The notes beneath the pieces were generated by a model. That model made no database searches. It was not told where the DNA came from and saw only the letters and a list, made by a program, of their open reading frames with translations. A stretch of 64,000 nucleotides of DNA from Rhizobium sp. C1. Its GTDB lineage: Bacteria > Pseudomonadota > Alphaproteobacteria > Rhizobiales > Rhizobiaceae. Positions 17,991-29,117 of this stretch are shown in pieces (positions within the stretch are counted from its first letter, which is position 1; every line of letters begins with the position of its first letter). Made by a program: the position numbers and the translations under genes. The stretch lies in the NCBI RefSeq assembly GCF_021026335.1, contig NZ_JAJNCY010000006.1, positions 186,001 through 250,000 of the forward strand, in the 5' to 3' direction.

Positions 17991-18896
17991 ATGGTCAGGC
18001 TCGTCAACGGCATCTTCAATCGTCTGGTCATCGCCATACCATTCGGATGGCTGCTGATCTTCTTCCTGGTTCCATTCATCATCGTGATGCGCATCTCGCT
18101 GTCGACGACCGCGATTGCCATGCCGCCTTACACGCCGGTCTTTGACATCGCAGGCGGCTGGGAAGGCATCAAGGATTTCCTTAGCCAGCTTTCCTTCGAC
18201 AATTTCCTCTACCTGACGCAGGACTCGCTTTATCTGAAGGCCTATATTTCCAGCGTCACCATCGCCTTCTTCTCGACCTTGCTGACGCTGCTCGTCGGCT
18301 ATCCGATCGCCTATGCGATGGCGCAGGCGCCGCGCACGATCAGGCCAACGCTTCTGATGCTGGTCATCCTGCCGTTCTGGACGAGCTTCCTGATCCGCGT
18401 CTACGCATGGATCGCGATCCTGAAGCCAGAGGGGTTCCTGAATCAGATCCTCCTTTATCTGGGCCTGATCCACGAGCCGCTGATCATCCTGAACACGAAT
18501 GTCGCGGTCTATATCGGCATTGTCTATTCCTATCTGCCCTTCATGGTGCTGCCGCTTTACTCTGCACTCGAAAAGCTCGATGGAACGCTGATTGAAGCGG
18601 CCGAGGATCTGGGTTGCACACGGTTCCAGGCCTTCTGGAAAGTGACGTTTCCACTATCGCTGCCGGGCGTTGTGGCCGGCTTCCTGCTCGTTTTCATTCC
18701 GGCAACCGGCGAATTCGTCATCCCCGACCTGCTCGGCGGCTCCGAAACGCTGATGATCGGCAAGACGCTCTGGGCCGAGTTCTTCTCCAACCGCGACTGG
18801 CCGGTCTCCTCCGCCGTCGCCATCGTCCTGCTTCTGGTTCTGGTGATCCCGATCGCGCTGTTCCAGAACGCCCAGGCCAAAGCACAGGGAGAATGA
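17991..18896 (+). CDS. potH: Polyamine ABC transporter permease
   Basis: A 301-residue inner-membrane permease with about six transmembrane helices and the EAA loop EAAEDLGCTRFQAFWKVTFPLSLPG that contacts the ATPase (around residues 200-225). It pairs with PotI to form the channel. It lies 4 nt after potG; its stop (18894-18896) is next to the potI start, showing tight translational coupling. Confidence 0.92.
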   Translation: MVRLVNGIFNRLVIAIPFGWLLIFFLVPFIIVMRISLSTTAIAMPPYTPVFDIAGGWEGIKDFLSQLSFDNFLYLTQDSLYLKAYISSVTIAFFSTLLTLLVGYPIAYAMAQAPRTIRPTLLMLVILPFWTSFLIRVYAWIAILKPEGFLNQILLYLGLIHEPLIILNTNVAVYIGIVYSYLPFMVLPLYSALEKLDGTLIEAAEDLGCTRFQAFWKVTFPLSLPGVVAGFLLVFIPATGEFVIPDLLGGSETLMIGKTLWAEFFSNRDWPVSSAVAIVLLLVLVIPIALFQNAQAKAQGE

Positions 18897-18898
18897 CG

Positions 18899-19717
18899 AT
18901 GAACCGCTGGACACCCTTCAACAAGGTCTCGATCACCTTCGGCTTCGCGTTCCTTTATCTGCCGATCCTTCTGCTGATCGTCTATTCCTTCAACGAGTCG
19001 AAACTCGTTACCGTCTGGGGCGGCTTCTCGACCAAATGGTATGCCTCGCTTCTGGAAAACGAGGCGCTGAAAGATGCGGCATGGGTGACGGCGCGCGTCG
19101 CCTTCACGTCTGCGACGATCGCAACTGTGCTCGGCACGCTCGCGGCGCTGGCGCTGACGCGCTACACGAAATTCCGCGGACGGTTTCTGTTCTCGGGCAT
19201 GATCTTCGCGCCGCTCGTCATGCCGGACGTGATTACCGGCCTGTCGCTGCTGCTCTTCTTCGTGGCGGTCAATCTCGATCGCGGCATTGTCACAGTGATC
19301 CTCGCGCATATCACATTCTCCATGTGCTACGTCGCCGTGGTCGTGCAGTCGCGTTTGCTGAGCTTCGATCGGTCGATTGAGGAAGCGGCGATGGATCTGG
19401 GCGCAACGCCTGTGCGCACCTTCCTGCAGGTGACGCTGCCGGTCATCGCGCCGGCGGTTGTCTCGGGCTGGATGCTGGCTTTCACGCTGTCGCTCGACGA
19501 TCTGGTGATTTCGAGCTTTGCTTCGGGCCCCGGCGCCACCACGCTGCCGATGAAGATCTACAGTCAGGTCCGTCTCGGGGTCACGCCGGAAATCAACGCG
19601 GTCTCGACCATTCTGGTGACGATCGTGACCATCGGCGTCATCACCGCCTCGATCATCACCAAGCGCCGCGAGGTGCAGCGTCAGCGTGATGAGCAGGCGG
19701 CCTTTGCACAAGGCTGA
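18899..19717 (+). CDS. potI: Polyamine ABC transporter permease
   Basis: A 272-residue permease with about six helices and the EAA loop EEAAMDLGATPVRTFLQVTLP. It opens with NKVSITFGFAFLYLPILLLI and has the PotI/PotC signature SLDDLVISSFASGPGATTLP, which lines the translocation path. Two in-frame ATGs exist, 18893 (overlapping the potH stop) and 18899. AGGGAGA is correctly spaced only for 18899, so that is chosen. It completes a full potFGHI transporter; no catabolic gene follows. Confidence 0.92.
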   Translation: MNRWTPFNKVSITFGFAFLYLPILLLIVYSFNESKLVTVWGGFSTKWYASLLENEALKDAAWVTARVAFTSATIATVLGTLAALALTRYTKFRGRFLFSGMIFAPLVMPDVITGLSLLLFFVAVNLDRGIVTVILAHITFSMCYVAVVVQSRLLSFDRSIEEAAMDLGATPVRTFLQVTLPVIAPAVVSGWMLAFTLSLDDLVISSFASGPGATTLPMKIYSQVRLGVTPEINAVSTILVTIVTIGVITASIITKRREVQRQRDEQAAFAQG

Positions 19718-19750
19718 TTGGGGCGGTTGCGACGGCTGATCCGCTGTGGG

Positions 19751-19960
19751 TCAGCCGCGCTTGGCCTTGCCGCGCGGCGCGGGTTCGGCCGGTGCAAGCG
19801 CTTCCTGCGCCTCGCGCAGCTTGCGTAGGCGCTCGGTCTTCAGCTCTCGCTGGGCGGCTTCCTTCGCGATGATCTGGCGCGCCATGTGATCGATGGCGGA
19901 CGCCTTGTCCTGAGCCGACATCTTGCCGGGCTTGAAAAACTGGTCTTTCGTAGCGGTCAT
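19751..19960 (-). CDS. Small charged protein downstream of rpsU
   Basis: Encodes 69 residues, MTATKDQFFKPGKMSAQDKA followed by a highly charged helix (QRELKTERLRKLREAQEAL) and a basic tail ending RGKAKRG. It is predicted soluble and helical, possibly RNA- or ribosome-associated by charge alone. GGAGGACACC is a near-ideal ribosome-binding site for the ATG at 19960. It lies 25 nt after rpsU on the same strand, so it is probably the last gene of a three-gene operon. Family not recognised with certainty. Confidence 0.6.
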   Translation of the reverse strand: MTATKDQFFKPGKMSAQDKASAIDHMARQIIAKEAAQRELKTERLRKLREAQEALAPAEPAPRGKAKRG

Positions 19961-19985
19961 GGTGTCCTCCGTCGTGGGTTGCGGT

Positions 19986-20222
19986 TCAGCGCGGGCGCAC
20001 GGCCTTTTTGGGCATGGGCAGGAGCCCTTCGCGCTGCATCTGCTTCTTCTGGAGCTTCTTGTGCCGGCGCACCGCTTCGGCCTGTTCGCGCACGCGGCGT
20101 TCCGAAGGCTTTTCATACGAGCTGCGGGCCCGCATCTCGCGGAACACACCCTCGCGCTGCATTTTCTTTTTCAGAACGCGAAGCGCCTGGTCGACATTGT
20201 TGTCTCTTACGATAACTTGCAA
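19986..20222 (-). CDS. rpsU: 30S ribosomal protein S21
   Basis: A 78-residue S21 protein: [20 protein letters not shown], then the [19 protein letters not shown] stretch conserved in the family and a basic helical tail. S21 binds near the anti-Shine-Dalgarno end of 16S rRNA and helps mRNA selection during initiation. The C-terminus is slightly longer than in E. coli, as usual in rhizobia. It sits between two small genes on the same strand with gaps of about 25 nt. Confidence 0.93.
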   Translation of the reverse strand: MQVIVRDNNVDQALRVLKKKMQREGVFREMRARSSYEKPSERRVREQAEAVRRHKKLQKKQMQREGLLPMPKKAVRPR

Positions 20223-20246
20223 AACGTCTCCTGCTTGTGATTGCTG

Positions 20247-20540
20247 TTACTTGCGGGTCCGTATGGCCGCCGCGTTGATCCAACTGGAACCGGTCTTGGG
20301 GCGCGAGATCTGCTCGGACGCAACGGCACTGCTGCCCGGCGAGGCGAGCGTGTCGATGTCGTCACGGCCGATGGTCCGGTCAAAGTTTTCGCCCGGAATG
20401 CGGACGCGATATCGAACCGCCCCGCTTGTCGAGACGGGCTGACAGTTGACGATGCGAACCGTGACCTGCTGCGAAACGCCCTGAAACGTCCGGGCGTGGA
20501 GGACGACCATGTCGTCCGGGGCATAGCGAACTTCCGACAT
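20247..20540 (-). CDS. Hypothetical protein upstream of rpsU
   Basis: A 97-residue protein starting MSEVRYAPDDMVVLHARTFQ, with VTVRIVNCQPVSTSGAVRYRVRI broken here at 20: VTVRIVNCQPVSTSG then AVRYRVRIPGENFDR. It looks like a small beta-rich soluble domain with no signal or membrane segment; the family is not recognised. GGAGATTTCC before the ATG is a good ribosome-binding site, partly overlapping the T-tract of the cspA terminator. The gene may therefore depend on terminator read-through or on cold-shock conditions. It precedes rpsU by 24 nt. Confidence 0.6.
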   Translation of the reverse strand: MSEVRYAPDDMVVLHARTFQGVSQQVTVRIVNCQPVSTSGAVRYRVRIPGENFDRTIGRDDIDTLASPGSSAVASEQISRPKTGSSWINAAAIRTRK

Positions 20541-20551
20541 GGAAATCTCCA

Positions 20552-20582
20552 GAAAAACAAAAGGCCGGGCGTTAACCCGACC
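20552..20582 (-). terminator. Terminator between cspA and the rpsU cluster
   Basis: On the minus strand GGTCGGG pairs with CCCGGCC (one G-T pair) over a 6-nt loop, followed by TTTTGTTTTTC. It lies 62 nt after the cspA stop and only 12 nt before the next start codon, where it overlaps the leader of the following gene. Confidence 0.75.
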
Positions 20583-20643
20583 TCTCACAGTCACTCAGCG
20601 AAGCTGCCAGTACATCCGTGGTCAGCCTCAGCGAATGACGAAT

Positions 20644-20853
20644 TCACGCGGCGCGAAGGTTGTCGGCCGAGTTCTTGCCGGACTTGCGGTCCTGTACGAT
20701 GTCGTACGTGATCTTCTGGCCGTCGTTCAGCGAACGCATCCCTGCGCGCTCGACAGCCGAGATGTGTACGAAAACGTCAGCAGAGCCGTTGTCGGGCTGA
20801 ATGAAGCCGAAGCCCTTGGTGGAGTTAAACCACTTAACGGTACCAGTGTTCAT
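20644..20853 (-). CDS. cspA: Cold-shock protein (CspA family)
   Basis: A 69-residue OB-fold RNA chaperone: [20 protein letters not shown] with RNP1 (KGFGFI) and then [13 protein letters not shown] with RNP2. It melts mRNA secondary structure during cold or stationary phase. The ATG at 20853 follows AAGGA at 7 nt; a start seven codons upstream is not conserved. A 5' leader of roughly 100 nt or more before the next gene is typical of cold-regulated csp mRNAs. The protein is followed by a strong terminator. Confidence 0.93.
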   Translation of the reverse strand: MNTGTVKWFNSTKGFGFIQPDNGSADVFVHISAVERAGMRSLNDGQKITYDIVQDRKSGKNSADNLRAA

Positions 20854-21121
20854 AACGATTTCCTTTCGAAGCAATCGTTGTTGTTCCCGCGAAACCTCGC
20901 AGGATTGGATCGATGATTTGAGAGGAAATCCGACGGGAGCCTAGCTCTGTACCGACGTCACAAGCAACTTTCGATGGGCTTAAGATAGGCTTTATTGGAA
21001 ATTTTACAATGGCCTCAGCCGATTATTCGTCGATTATTCGCGGGAGCGTAACGATTTCAGCCTTTAAGCGGCTGTATTCGTTCAGGAGTTTATTCTCAAT
21101 ATTTTCAAATTATTTCACGGT

Positions 21122-23528
<2,407 letters not shown>

Positions 23529-23834
23529 ATGAATGCTTTGAAGATGCGGGCCGATGCTTCCGAAATGCAATATGCACGCGAGCGTGAACTTCAATTCCGC
23601 ATCGACACGCGCAGCAAGACGCAGCTGGCGCTTTGGGCCGCCGAAAAGCTCGGTCATGTCGATCCGCAGGCCTATGCTGACGAACTGGTGACGGAAGACA
23701 TCATCAGGCGCGGTGGCGCTGTCGAGCGCCTCAACCGTGACTTCGCCGCTGCCGGCATCAAGGTTGACGGTGATGAAATCATCGCACGGCTGGCGACGAC
23801 GTTGCGCCAGGTTGCGGCCGACATGGCGGCCTGA
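23529..23834 (+). CDS. DUF1476-family protein (F1-ATPase zeta-like)
   Basis: A 101-residue helical protein. The core RERELQFRIDTRSKTQLALW with AAEKLG, followed by YADELV, VERLNRDFAAAGIKVDGDEI and LATTLRQVAADMA, matches the DUF1476 family, whose best-known member is the zeta subunit that inhibits the F1-ATPase in Paracoccus and relatives. Rhizobia often carry more than one DUF1476 gene. The N-terminal inhibitory segment here is short and differs from canonical zeta, so it may be a divergent paralogue. It is transcribed alone, 141 nt before the GST-like gene. Confidence 0.7.
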   Translation: MNALKMRADASEMQYARERELQFRIDTRSKTQLALWAAEKLGHVDPQAYADELVTEDIIRRGGAVERLNRDFAAAGIKVDGDEIIARLATTLRQVAADMAA

Positions 23835-23975
23835 GCCAGATATTCCAAGAGACCAAGTGCTTGAGCCCGGAATTCAAGATCCGGGCTTTCGCATTTGTGT
23901 TGTCTGCCTGTGCGAATCTCTGGACACGAGGTGCGCCGATCGGTTGGATGGCATTCAGCCGAGGAAGGGGACAGC

Positions 23976-24698
23976 ATGATCAGGCTTTATGGTTTCGGAC
24001 CGGGCGTTGGGCAACCGGACCTCAGCCCTTTCGTGATGAAGGTGATGATTCTTCTGCGGATGGCCGGTCTGCCCTTCGAAAAGGTCGACGGCATCGGGGG
24101 CGCTCGAAAGGCTCCCCGCGGCAAGCTGCCCTATATCGTGGACGAGGGCCGTGTCGTCTCCGACTCGCGCCTGATCAGGCGCCATCTCGCAGACGCGCAT
24201 GGTGTGGACTTCAGCGGCGGTTATGACGAACGGACCCTGATGCTTGGCCTGCTCGCGGAGCGGACGCTGGAGGAATCGAGCTATTTCATTGCGGTGGAGC
24301 GACGTTGGATCCGCAATGACGGCTGGTTGGTGATGGAGAAGGCCGCCTTTGGTGCGATGCCGGCGCCCATCCGTCTGCTGGTCGCACCGCTTGTCCGGCG
24401 CAGCATCCGGACGTCCCTGAAGGGCCAGGGCACCGCGCGCCTGAGCGACAGGGAAAACGATCGTCTGGCTGCTGAAAACACCCGGGCAATCGCCTGCCTC
24501 CTTGGCGACAAGCCTTATCTTCTGGGCGAACGGCCCTGCGGGTCGGACGCAACGGTTCTCGCTTTCGCCATCGCCGCCACATCCCGCGCCTTTCCCGGCC
24601 CCATTCGCGACGCCATCCTCGCGGAACCCAATCTTGCAGCCTATCGCAACCGGCTGGCCGCTGAATTCCTGCCGGAATGTAATATCGATCGCCTCTGA
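23976..24698 (+). CDS. Glutathione S-transferase-fold protein
   Basis: A 240-residue protein with an N-terminal thioredoxin-like domain (MIRLYGFGPGVGQPDLSPF; the cis-proline motif KLPYI; then VVSDSRLIRRHL) and an all-helical C-terminal domain (ACLLGDKPYLLGERPCGSDA). The layout, with the unusual GxGQPDLSP opening in place of a catalytic Cys or Ser, resembles the Tom37/failed-axon-connections-like branch of GSTs. Catalytic function unknown. The ATG at 23976 follows GAGGAAGGGG; the open frame back to 23895 is not supported. Confidence 0.8.
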   Translation: MIRLYGFGPGVGQPDLSPFVMKVMILLRMAGLPFEKVDGIGGARKAPRGKLPYIVDEGRVVSDSRLIRRHLADAHGVDFSGGYDERTLMLGLLAERTLEESSYFIAVERRWIRNDGWLVMEKAAFGAMPAPIRLLVAPLVRRSIRTSLKGQGTARLSDRENDRLAAENTRAIACLLGDKPYLLGERPCGSDATVLAFAIAATSRAFPGPIRDAILAEPNLAAYRNRLAAEFLPECNIDRL

Positions 24699-24815
24699 AA
24701 CATTGCGAAGAATTCACTATTCAAGCCGTAATGCCCGCATTATGGATACTTCGTATTCCTTACAATAACAGAATGGTCAGCCTTGTTGCTGTCCTCAATG
24801 CTTTCCGGTTCCGTC

Positions 24816-26204
24816 ATGCCTCGCATCGTCCCCATGATCCTCGCCTTCGCCTTCTTCATGGAGATGATGGATTCCACCGTGATCGCCACTTCGCTTCCGG
24901 CGATCGCCTCGGATATCGGCGTCAACCCGATCACGCTGAAGCTGGCGCTGACCTCCTATCTCGTGGCACTCGGCGTCTTCATCCCGATCAGCGGCTGGAT
25001 GGCCGACAAGTTCGGCGCGAAAAACATCTTCCGCATCGCACTTCTCGTTTTCGTCCTCGGTTCCGTCGCCTGCTCGATATCGTCGAGCCTGCCGGAATTC
25101 GTCATTGCACGCTTCCTGCAAGGCATCGGCGGCTCGATGATGACGCCGGTCGGCCGGCTCGTGCTGGTGCGCGCGGTGCCGAAGAGCGAATTCGTTTCCG
25201 CCATGACCTGGCTCACCATTCCGGGTCTCATAGGCCCCATGGCCGGCCCGCCGCTGGGCGGCTTCATCACCACCTATTTCTCCTGGCACTGGATCTTCCT
25301 GATCAACGTGCCAATCGGATTTCTCGGCATCTGGCTGTCGTCGATCTACTTGCCGGACGTACCGCCGCGAGAGACCCCGAAAATGGATTGGCTGGGCTTT
25401 TTCTTGAGCGGCATTGCCGCCTCCGGCATCGTCTTCGGCCTCTCGGTCATCAGCCTTCCAGCCCTGCCACCAGTTGTCGGCATCGCGGCTACGGCCCTCG
25501 GCATCGTGACGCTGGTGCTCTATCTTCGCCACGCCCGGCGGGTTCCGAACCCGATCCTGACGCTGAAGCTCTTCCGCGACCCGGTCTTCCGGTTGTCGAT
25601 CGTCGGCGGAACAATCTTCCGCGTCGCCAACGGCGCGCAGCCGTTCCTGATGCCGCTGATGTTGCAGATGGGCTTTGGTCTCAACCCATTCCATTCGGGC
25701 CTCATCACCTTTGCCGGTGCCTTCGGCGCGATGTCGACGAAGTTCCTCGCCACGCGGGCGCTGGCCGCCTACGGTTTCCGCGACACCATGATCATGGCCG
25801 CCGCCGGCGGCGCCGCGATGATCGGCATCGCTGTCTTCTTCACGCCGGACACGCCGGTCTGGCTGATCATCATCACGCTCTATCTGGCCGGCTTCACGCG
25901 GTCGTTCCTGTTCACCTCGTCGAACAGCCTGAACTTCACCTCGATCGCCGAAAACGATGCGAGCCAGGCCACCTCGATCAGCTCCGTCTTCCAGCAGATC
26001 GCCACCGCGCTCGGCGTCGCCGTCGCCGGTCTCATTCTGGAAGCGGGCGGTTGGTGGAGCGGGCATGCGCTCTCGCTCTTCTCCTTCCACCTGGCTTTCG
26101 GCCTCACGGCGCTGTTGTCTGCGGCCTCGCTCTTCTTCATCGTGGCCCTGCCACGCGATGCAGGGGCGGATGTGTCGGGGCACAGAGCCTATCAGGCGGG
26201 GTAA
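24816..26204 (+). CDS. MFS transporter, DHA2-like multidrug exporter
   Basis: A 462-residue protein with 13-14 membrane helices. It shows the DHA2 opening MEMMDSTVIATSLPAIASDI, loop 2-3 GWMADKFGAKNIF, and motif C in PGLIGPMAGPPLGGFITTYF, typical of proton-coupled drug exporters. Substrate unknown. The start is uncertain: TTG 24783, ATG 24798 and ATG 24816 are all in frame, and none has a strong ribosome-binding site; 24816 (MPRIVPMILAF) is chosen because related proteins begin with such a short N-terminus. It ends 3 nt before the convergent VOC gene. Confidence 0.88.
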   Translation: MPRIVPMILAFAFFMEMMDSTVIATSLPAIASDIGVNPITLKLALTSYLVALGVFIPISGWMADKFGAKNIFRIALLVFVLGSVACSISSSLPEFVIARFLQGIGGSMMTPVGRLVLVRAVPKSEFVSAMTWLTIPGLIGPMAGPPLGGFITTYFSWHWIFLINVPIGFLGIWLSSIYLPDVPPRETPKMDWLGFFLSGIAASGIVFGLSVISLPALPPVVGIAATALGIVTLVLYLRHARRVPNPILTLKLFRDPVFRLSIVGGTIFRVANGAQPFLMPLMLQMGFGLNPFHSGLITFAGAFGAMSTKFLATRALAAYGFRDTMIMAAAGGAAMIGIAVFFTPDTPVWLIIITLYLAGFTRSFLFTSSNSLNFTSIAENDASQATSISSVFQQIATALGVAVAGLILEAGGWWSGHALSLFSFHLAFGLTALLSAASLFFIVALPRDAGADVSGHRAYQAG

Positions 26205-26207
26205 GGG

Positions 26208-26591
26208 CTACTCCGGTTTTTCGCAGACAGCAGCAATCTTGTTGCCGTCAAGGTCGCGAACAAATGCTGCGTAGAAATGGGCGTGAAACGGGCGCAGGCC
26301 GGGTTCGCCCTCGTCTAGGCCACCTTGTGCCAAGGCTGCGGCGTGAAAACGCCGAACCGCATCGCGGCTATCTGCCGTCAGAGCGAACGTAACGCCATTG
26401 CCGAAGCTGGCCGGCTTCCGATCATAGGGGCGCGTCACCCAGAAGCGGCAACGCGTGTCGCCGGCATGCGCATAACCAAGGGCGTCGTCTTCCGTTTCGC
26501 GGCGCGCATAGCCCAACTCAGACAGCACACTGTCGAAAAATGCCCCGGCTCTCGCCAGATCATTCGTTCCGACAGTGACATAGAGCAGCAT
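26208..26591 (-). CDS. VOC/glyoxalase-family protein
   Basis: A 127-residue single VOC unit pair ([20 protein letters not shown], then HAHFYAAFVRDLDGNKIAAV). The second module carries the usual His and the D-x-DGN turn near a Glu before the C-terminus. VOC proteins bind metal and include glyoxalase I, dioxygenases and antibiotic-resistance proteins; the substrate is unknown here. Its ATG overlaps the rlmE stop (TAATG, 26589-26593), making it the third gene of an overlapping operon. Confidence 0.82.
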   Translation of the reverse strand: MLLYVTVGTNDLARAGAFFDSVLSELGYARRETEDDALGYAHAGDTRCRFWVTRPYDRKPASFGNGVTFALTADSRDAVRRFHAAALAQGGLDEGEPGLRPFHAHFYAAFVRDLDGNKIAAVCEKPE

Positions 26592-27310
26592 TAGGCGTCC
26601 GCCTCCGCTTCGTCCTGTGCTCGCCCCTTGAACCCCTTGGCGAGCAGGAACATCTCGACCGATTCGGCGCGTGAGGCTCCGGGCTTCACATGGATGACCT
26701 GCCGGAAATTCTGCTTCAGCAGGGTCAGTAGGTCGTTTTCCGTGCCGCCCTGGAAAGTCTTGGCGAGAAAATGGCCGCCTTCGGCCAGTACCTCAATGGC
26801 GAAATGCGCGGCAACTTCGCACAGATGCATGGTGCGCAGATGGTCGGTGCGCTTGTGACCGGTCGTGGGTGCGGCCATGTCCGAGACGACGAGATCGGGC
26901 GCGCCGCCAAGCGCTTCCGTCAGGAGGTGAGGGGCCTCGTCCTGCAGAAAATCCATCTGGATGAAATGTACACCCGGCAGCGGATCCATTTCCAGAAAGT
27001 CGATGGCCGCCACGCGAATGTCATTGTCGGTCGAGTTCGTCACCTTGGCGGCGATTTGCGACCAGCTGCCCGGCGCGGAGCCCAGGTCGATGATCCGCTT
27101 GGCACCTTTCAGGATCTGGTGCTTGTCGTCGATCTCCAGCAGCTTGAAGGCGGCGCGGGCGCGATAGCCTTCGAGCTTTGCCCGCTGCACATAGGGATCG
27201 TTGATATGGCGCTCGATCCAGCGGCGGGAAGAAGCCTTCAGCTTTCCCTTCTTCACCTTCTGGCCGATCTTGCGGCCGGTGCGGTTTGGTGTGGATGGCG
27301 GTTTCGTCAT
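26591..27310 (-). CDS. rlmE: 23S rRNA U2552 2'-O-methyltransferase
   Basis: A 239-residue FtsJ/RrmJ enzyme that methylates U2552 in the ribosomal A loop during late 50S assembly. The SAM-binding motif [15 protein letters not shown] is followed by the aspartate and lysine motifs [15 protein letters not shown] and FLAKTFQGG. The K-D-K-E catalytic set can be assembled from [20 protein letters not shown] and a C-terminal Glu. It has a basic N-terminal extension ([20 protein letters not shown]) typical of alphaproteobacteria. The start overlaps the end of ppx/gppA by 4 bp (ATGA). Confidence 0.95.
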   Translation of the reverse strand: MTKPPSTPNRTGRKIGQKVKKGKLKASSRRWIERHINDPYVQRAKLEGYRARAAFKLLEIDDKHQILKGAKRIIDLGSAPGSWSQIAAKVTNSTDNDIRVAAIDFLEMDPLPGVHFIQMDFLQDEAPHLLTEALGGAPDLVVSDMAAPTTGHKRTDHLRTMHLCEVAAHFAIEVLAEGGHFLAKTFQGGTENDLLTLLKQNFRQVIHVKPGASRAESVEMFLLAKGFKGRAQDEAEADA

Positions 27311-28803
27311 GTCCTGTCCCCCGGCCGGCCGCGCAATGCGACGCCGCCGCGATGCCGCAGCCGCCGCCAGACGCCGTCATCGGCCATCATGTCGGTCAAA
27401 AGCCCTTCGCGCAGGCCCCGGTCCGCCACGCGCATGCGCGGCGACGGCCAGCGCCGGCGAATGGCCTCAAGAATCGCGCAGCCCGCCAGCACCAGATCGG
27501 CCCGATCCGGCCCGATGCACGGATTGGATGCCCGGCCGGCAAAATCCCACGAAAGGAGCTTGGCCTGCATGGCGCTGACCTCGGCGTCGGAAAGCCAGAC
27601 GCCATCAACCTTGCGGCGATCATATTTGGAAAGGCCGAGATGAACCCCGGCCAGCGTCGTGACCGTGCCGGACGTGCCGATCAGATGGAACCCCGAATCG
27701 GGGCCATCGGCCAGTTCGCTGACATCGGGGCTTTCGAACCGCGCCAGCATGCCTTCCACTTCGCGCACCATGGCATCGAAGACGGCCGGCGTAACGTCGC
27801 GTCCGCCATGGCGCTCCGACAGCGTGACGACGCCGACGGGAAGCGATGTCCAATGGGTGATATGGTTGGCGAGCCGTGCCGAACGGTTCTCGCCCGTCTT
27901 GATGACGGCGATTTCCGAGGAACCTCCGCCTATATCGAAGAGCACCACCGAGCGCGTCTCGCGCCCGACCAGCGACGAACAGCCGGAAACGGCAAGCCGG
28001 GCTTCCGTTTCGCGATTGATGATTTCCAGTTCGAGCCCCGTTTCGGCCGTGACACGGCTCAGGAATTCCTCGCCGTTTTCCGCTGCCCGGCAGGCCTCGG
28101 TGGCAATCAGCCGGCGCTTGCGGATGTTGCGGGTCGAAAGCTTGGCGGCGCAGATCTTCAGCGCCTCGACGGACCGCTCCATCGCCTCCTCTGAAAGCCG
28201 CCCGCTGGACCCCAGGCCTTCCCCCAGCCTGACGATTCGCGAAAAAGCATCGACGACACGGAACTGACCGGGCCGGGTGGGCTGCGCGATCAGCAGGCGG
28301 CAATTGTTCGTGCCGAGGTCGAGCGCCGCATAAAGATCGTTCGGCGGCAAGGCCCGCTCGGCCTGCGGCTGCTGACGCACATCATGGGCCGGTTGTGGCC
28401 GCGTGACGGCAGGGCTTGCGCGATCGGACGACGCCGCAAGCGGACGCCCCTGCAGGGAGCGACGATTGCGCTGTTGCTTTTTCTTGGGTCCGGGAGCGCG
28501 TGGATCAGGCTGCGTTTTGGCCGCCTGCTGCTGTTGCGTCGTCTGTCCACCCTTCTTCCGGCGGCGCTTGCGCTTGCGCGCGCCGTCCTGACCCGGCTGA
28601 TGATCAAGAGCAGACTGTTGATGAGAGCGCTCGGGCTCGCCGGATTTCGCCGGCGGCTGGCCGTTTGCCTGTGGGACGGACGCCGCGCGGCTCTTGCCGC
28701 TACGCCTGCGCCTGCCCCGGCGGGAAGTTGGTTTCCCCGGGCTGCCAGTACGGTCGAACGCCCCGTCGAATGACGGCTGAGAGCCGTTCGAAGGGTCTTC
28801 CAC
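27307..28803 (-). CDS. Ppx/GppA-family exopolyphosphatase
   Basis: A 498-residue protein. The first 150 residues are a basic, proline- and glutamine-rich low-complexity region ([35 protein letters not shown]), probably disordered and able to bind RNA or polyphosphate. The enzymatic part begins at [18 protein letters not shown], with [16 protein letters not shown] as the second phosphate loop, the ASKHA signature of exopolyphosphatase and pppGpp phosphatase. The start is taken as GTG 28803 ([12 protein letters not shown]), though the ribosome-binding site is weak. It is the first gene of the ppx/gppA-rlmE-VOC operon. Confidence 0.87.
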   Translation of the reverse strand: MEDPSNGSQPSFDGAFDRTGSPGKPTSRRGRRRRSGKSRAASVPQANGQPPAKSGEPERSHQQSALDHQPGQDGARKRKRRRKKGGQTTQQQQAAKTQPDPRAPGPKKKQQRNRRSLQGRPLAASSDRASPAVTRPQPAHDVRQQPQAERALPPNDLYAALDLGTNNCRLLIAQPTRPGQFRVVDAFSRIVRLGEGLGSSGRLSEEAMERSVEALKICAAKLSTRNIRKRRLIATEACRAAENGEEFLSRVTAETGLELEIINRETEARLAVSGCSSLVGRETRSVVLFDIGGGSSEIAVIKTGENRSARLANHITHWTSLPVGVVTLSERHGGRDVTPAVFDAMVREVEGMLARFESPDVSELADGPDSGFHLIGTSGTVTTLAGVHLGLSKYDRRKVDGVWLSDAEVSAMQAKLLSWDFAGRASNPCIGPDRADLVLAGCAILEAIRRRWPSPRMRVADRGLREGLLTDMMADDGVWRRLRHRGGVALRGRPGDRT

Positions 28804-28964
28804 GTTCAAATATCCATGTCGCCGCGCAAAATCTCTGTGTGAGTTGCAGCAGGCTGTTACAAGTTTCGTTGACCTGATTGTAACAGCGCCCAGCCTTTTC
28901 GCCAAACGTTTTTCACGAAACCGCCGCAAACCAGCCCCCGACAAAAAAAATTCACATCAGGTAT

Positions 28965-28992
28965 TTGCACCGGCCAATCTTTTGGTTATAAG
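28965..28992 (+). promoter_or_regulatory. Candidate promoter of tRNA-Gln
   Basis: TTGCAC (28965-28970), a 16-bp spacer and TATAAG (28987-28992), about 50 bp before the mature tRNA. Spacing and sequence fit a housekeeping promoter. Confidence 0.6.
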
Positions 28993-29043
28993 CCGCCACA
29001 CCGAAGCGGTCGCAAGCACTTGCCGACCCGCTTGAAAGGCTGT

Positions 29044-29117
29044 TGGGGAATAGGTTAACGGTAGACCCACGGACTCTGACTCCGTTAGTCCTGGTTCGAA
29101 TCCAGGTTCCCCAGCCA
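29044..29117 (+). tRNA. tRNA-Gln (anticodon CTG)
   Basis: A full cloverleaf: acceptor TGGGGAA/TTCCCCA, anticodon stem ACGGA/TCCGT with loop CTCTGAC giving anticodon CTG (codon CAG), T arm CTGGTTCGAATCCAG, and an encoded CCA end (29115-29117). It stands at the left border of the restriction-modification island; no second copy of its 3' end was found at the right border. Confidence 0.95.

Noticed and set aside
24731-26392. 553-codon frame on the same strand as the MFS gene and a 462-codon frame antisense to it
   Set aside because: Off-frame readings of the DHA2 transporter; the frame at 24816-26204 has clear MFS motifs and the others have none.
29044-29117. tRNA-Gln as attachment site of an integrase-type island
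   Set aside because: No integrase gene and no direct repeat of the tRNA 3' end were found to the right of the RM locus; IS-mediated arrival is better supported.
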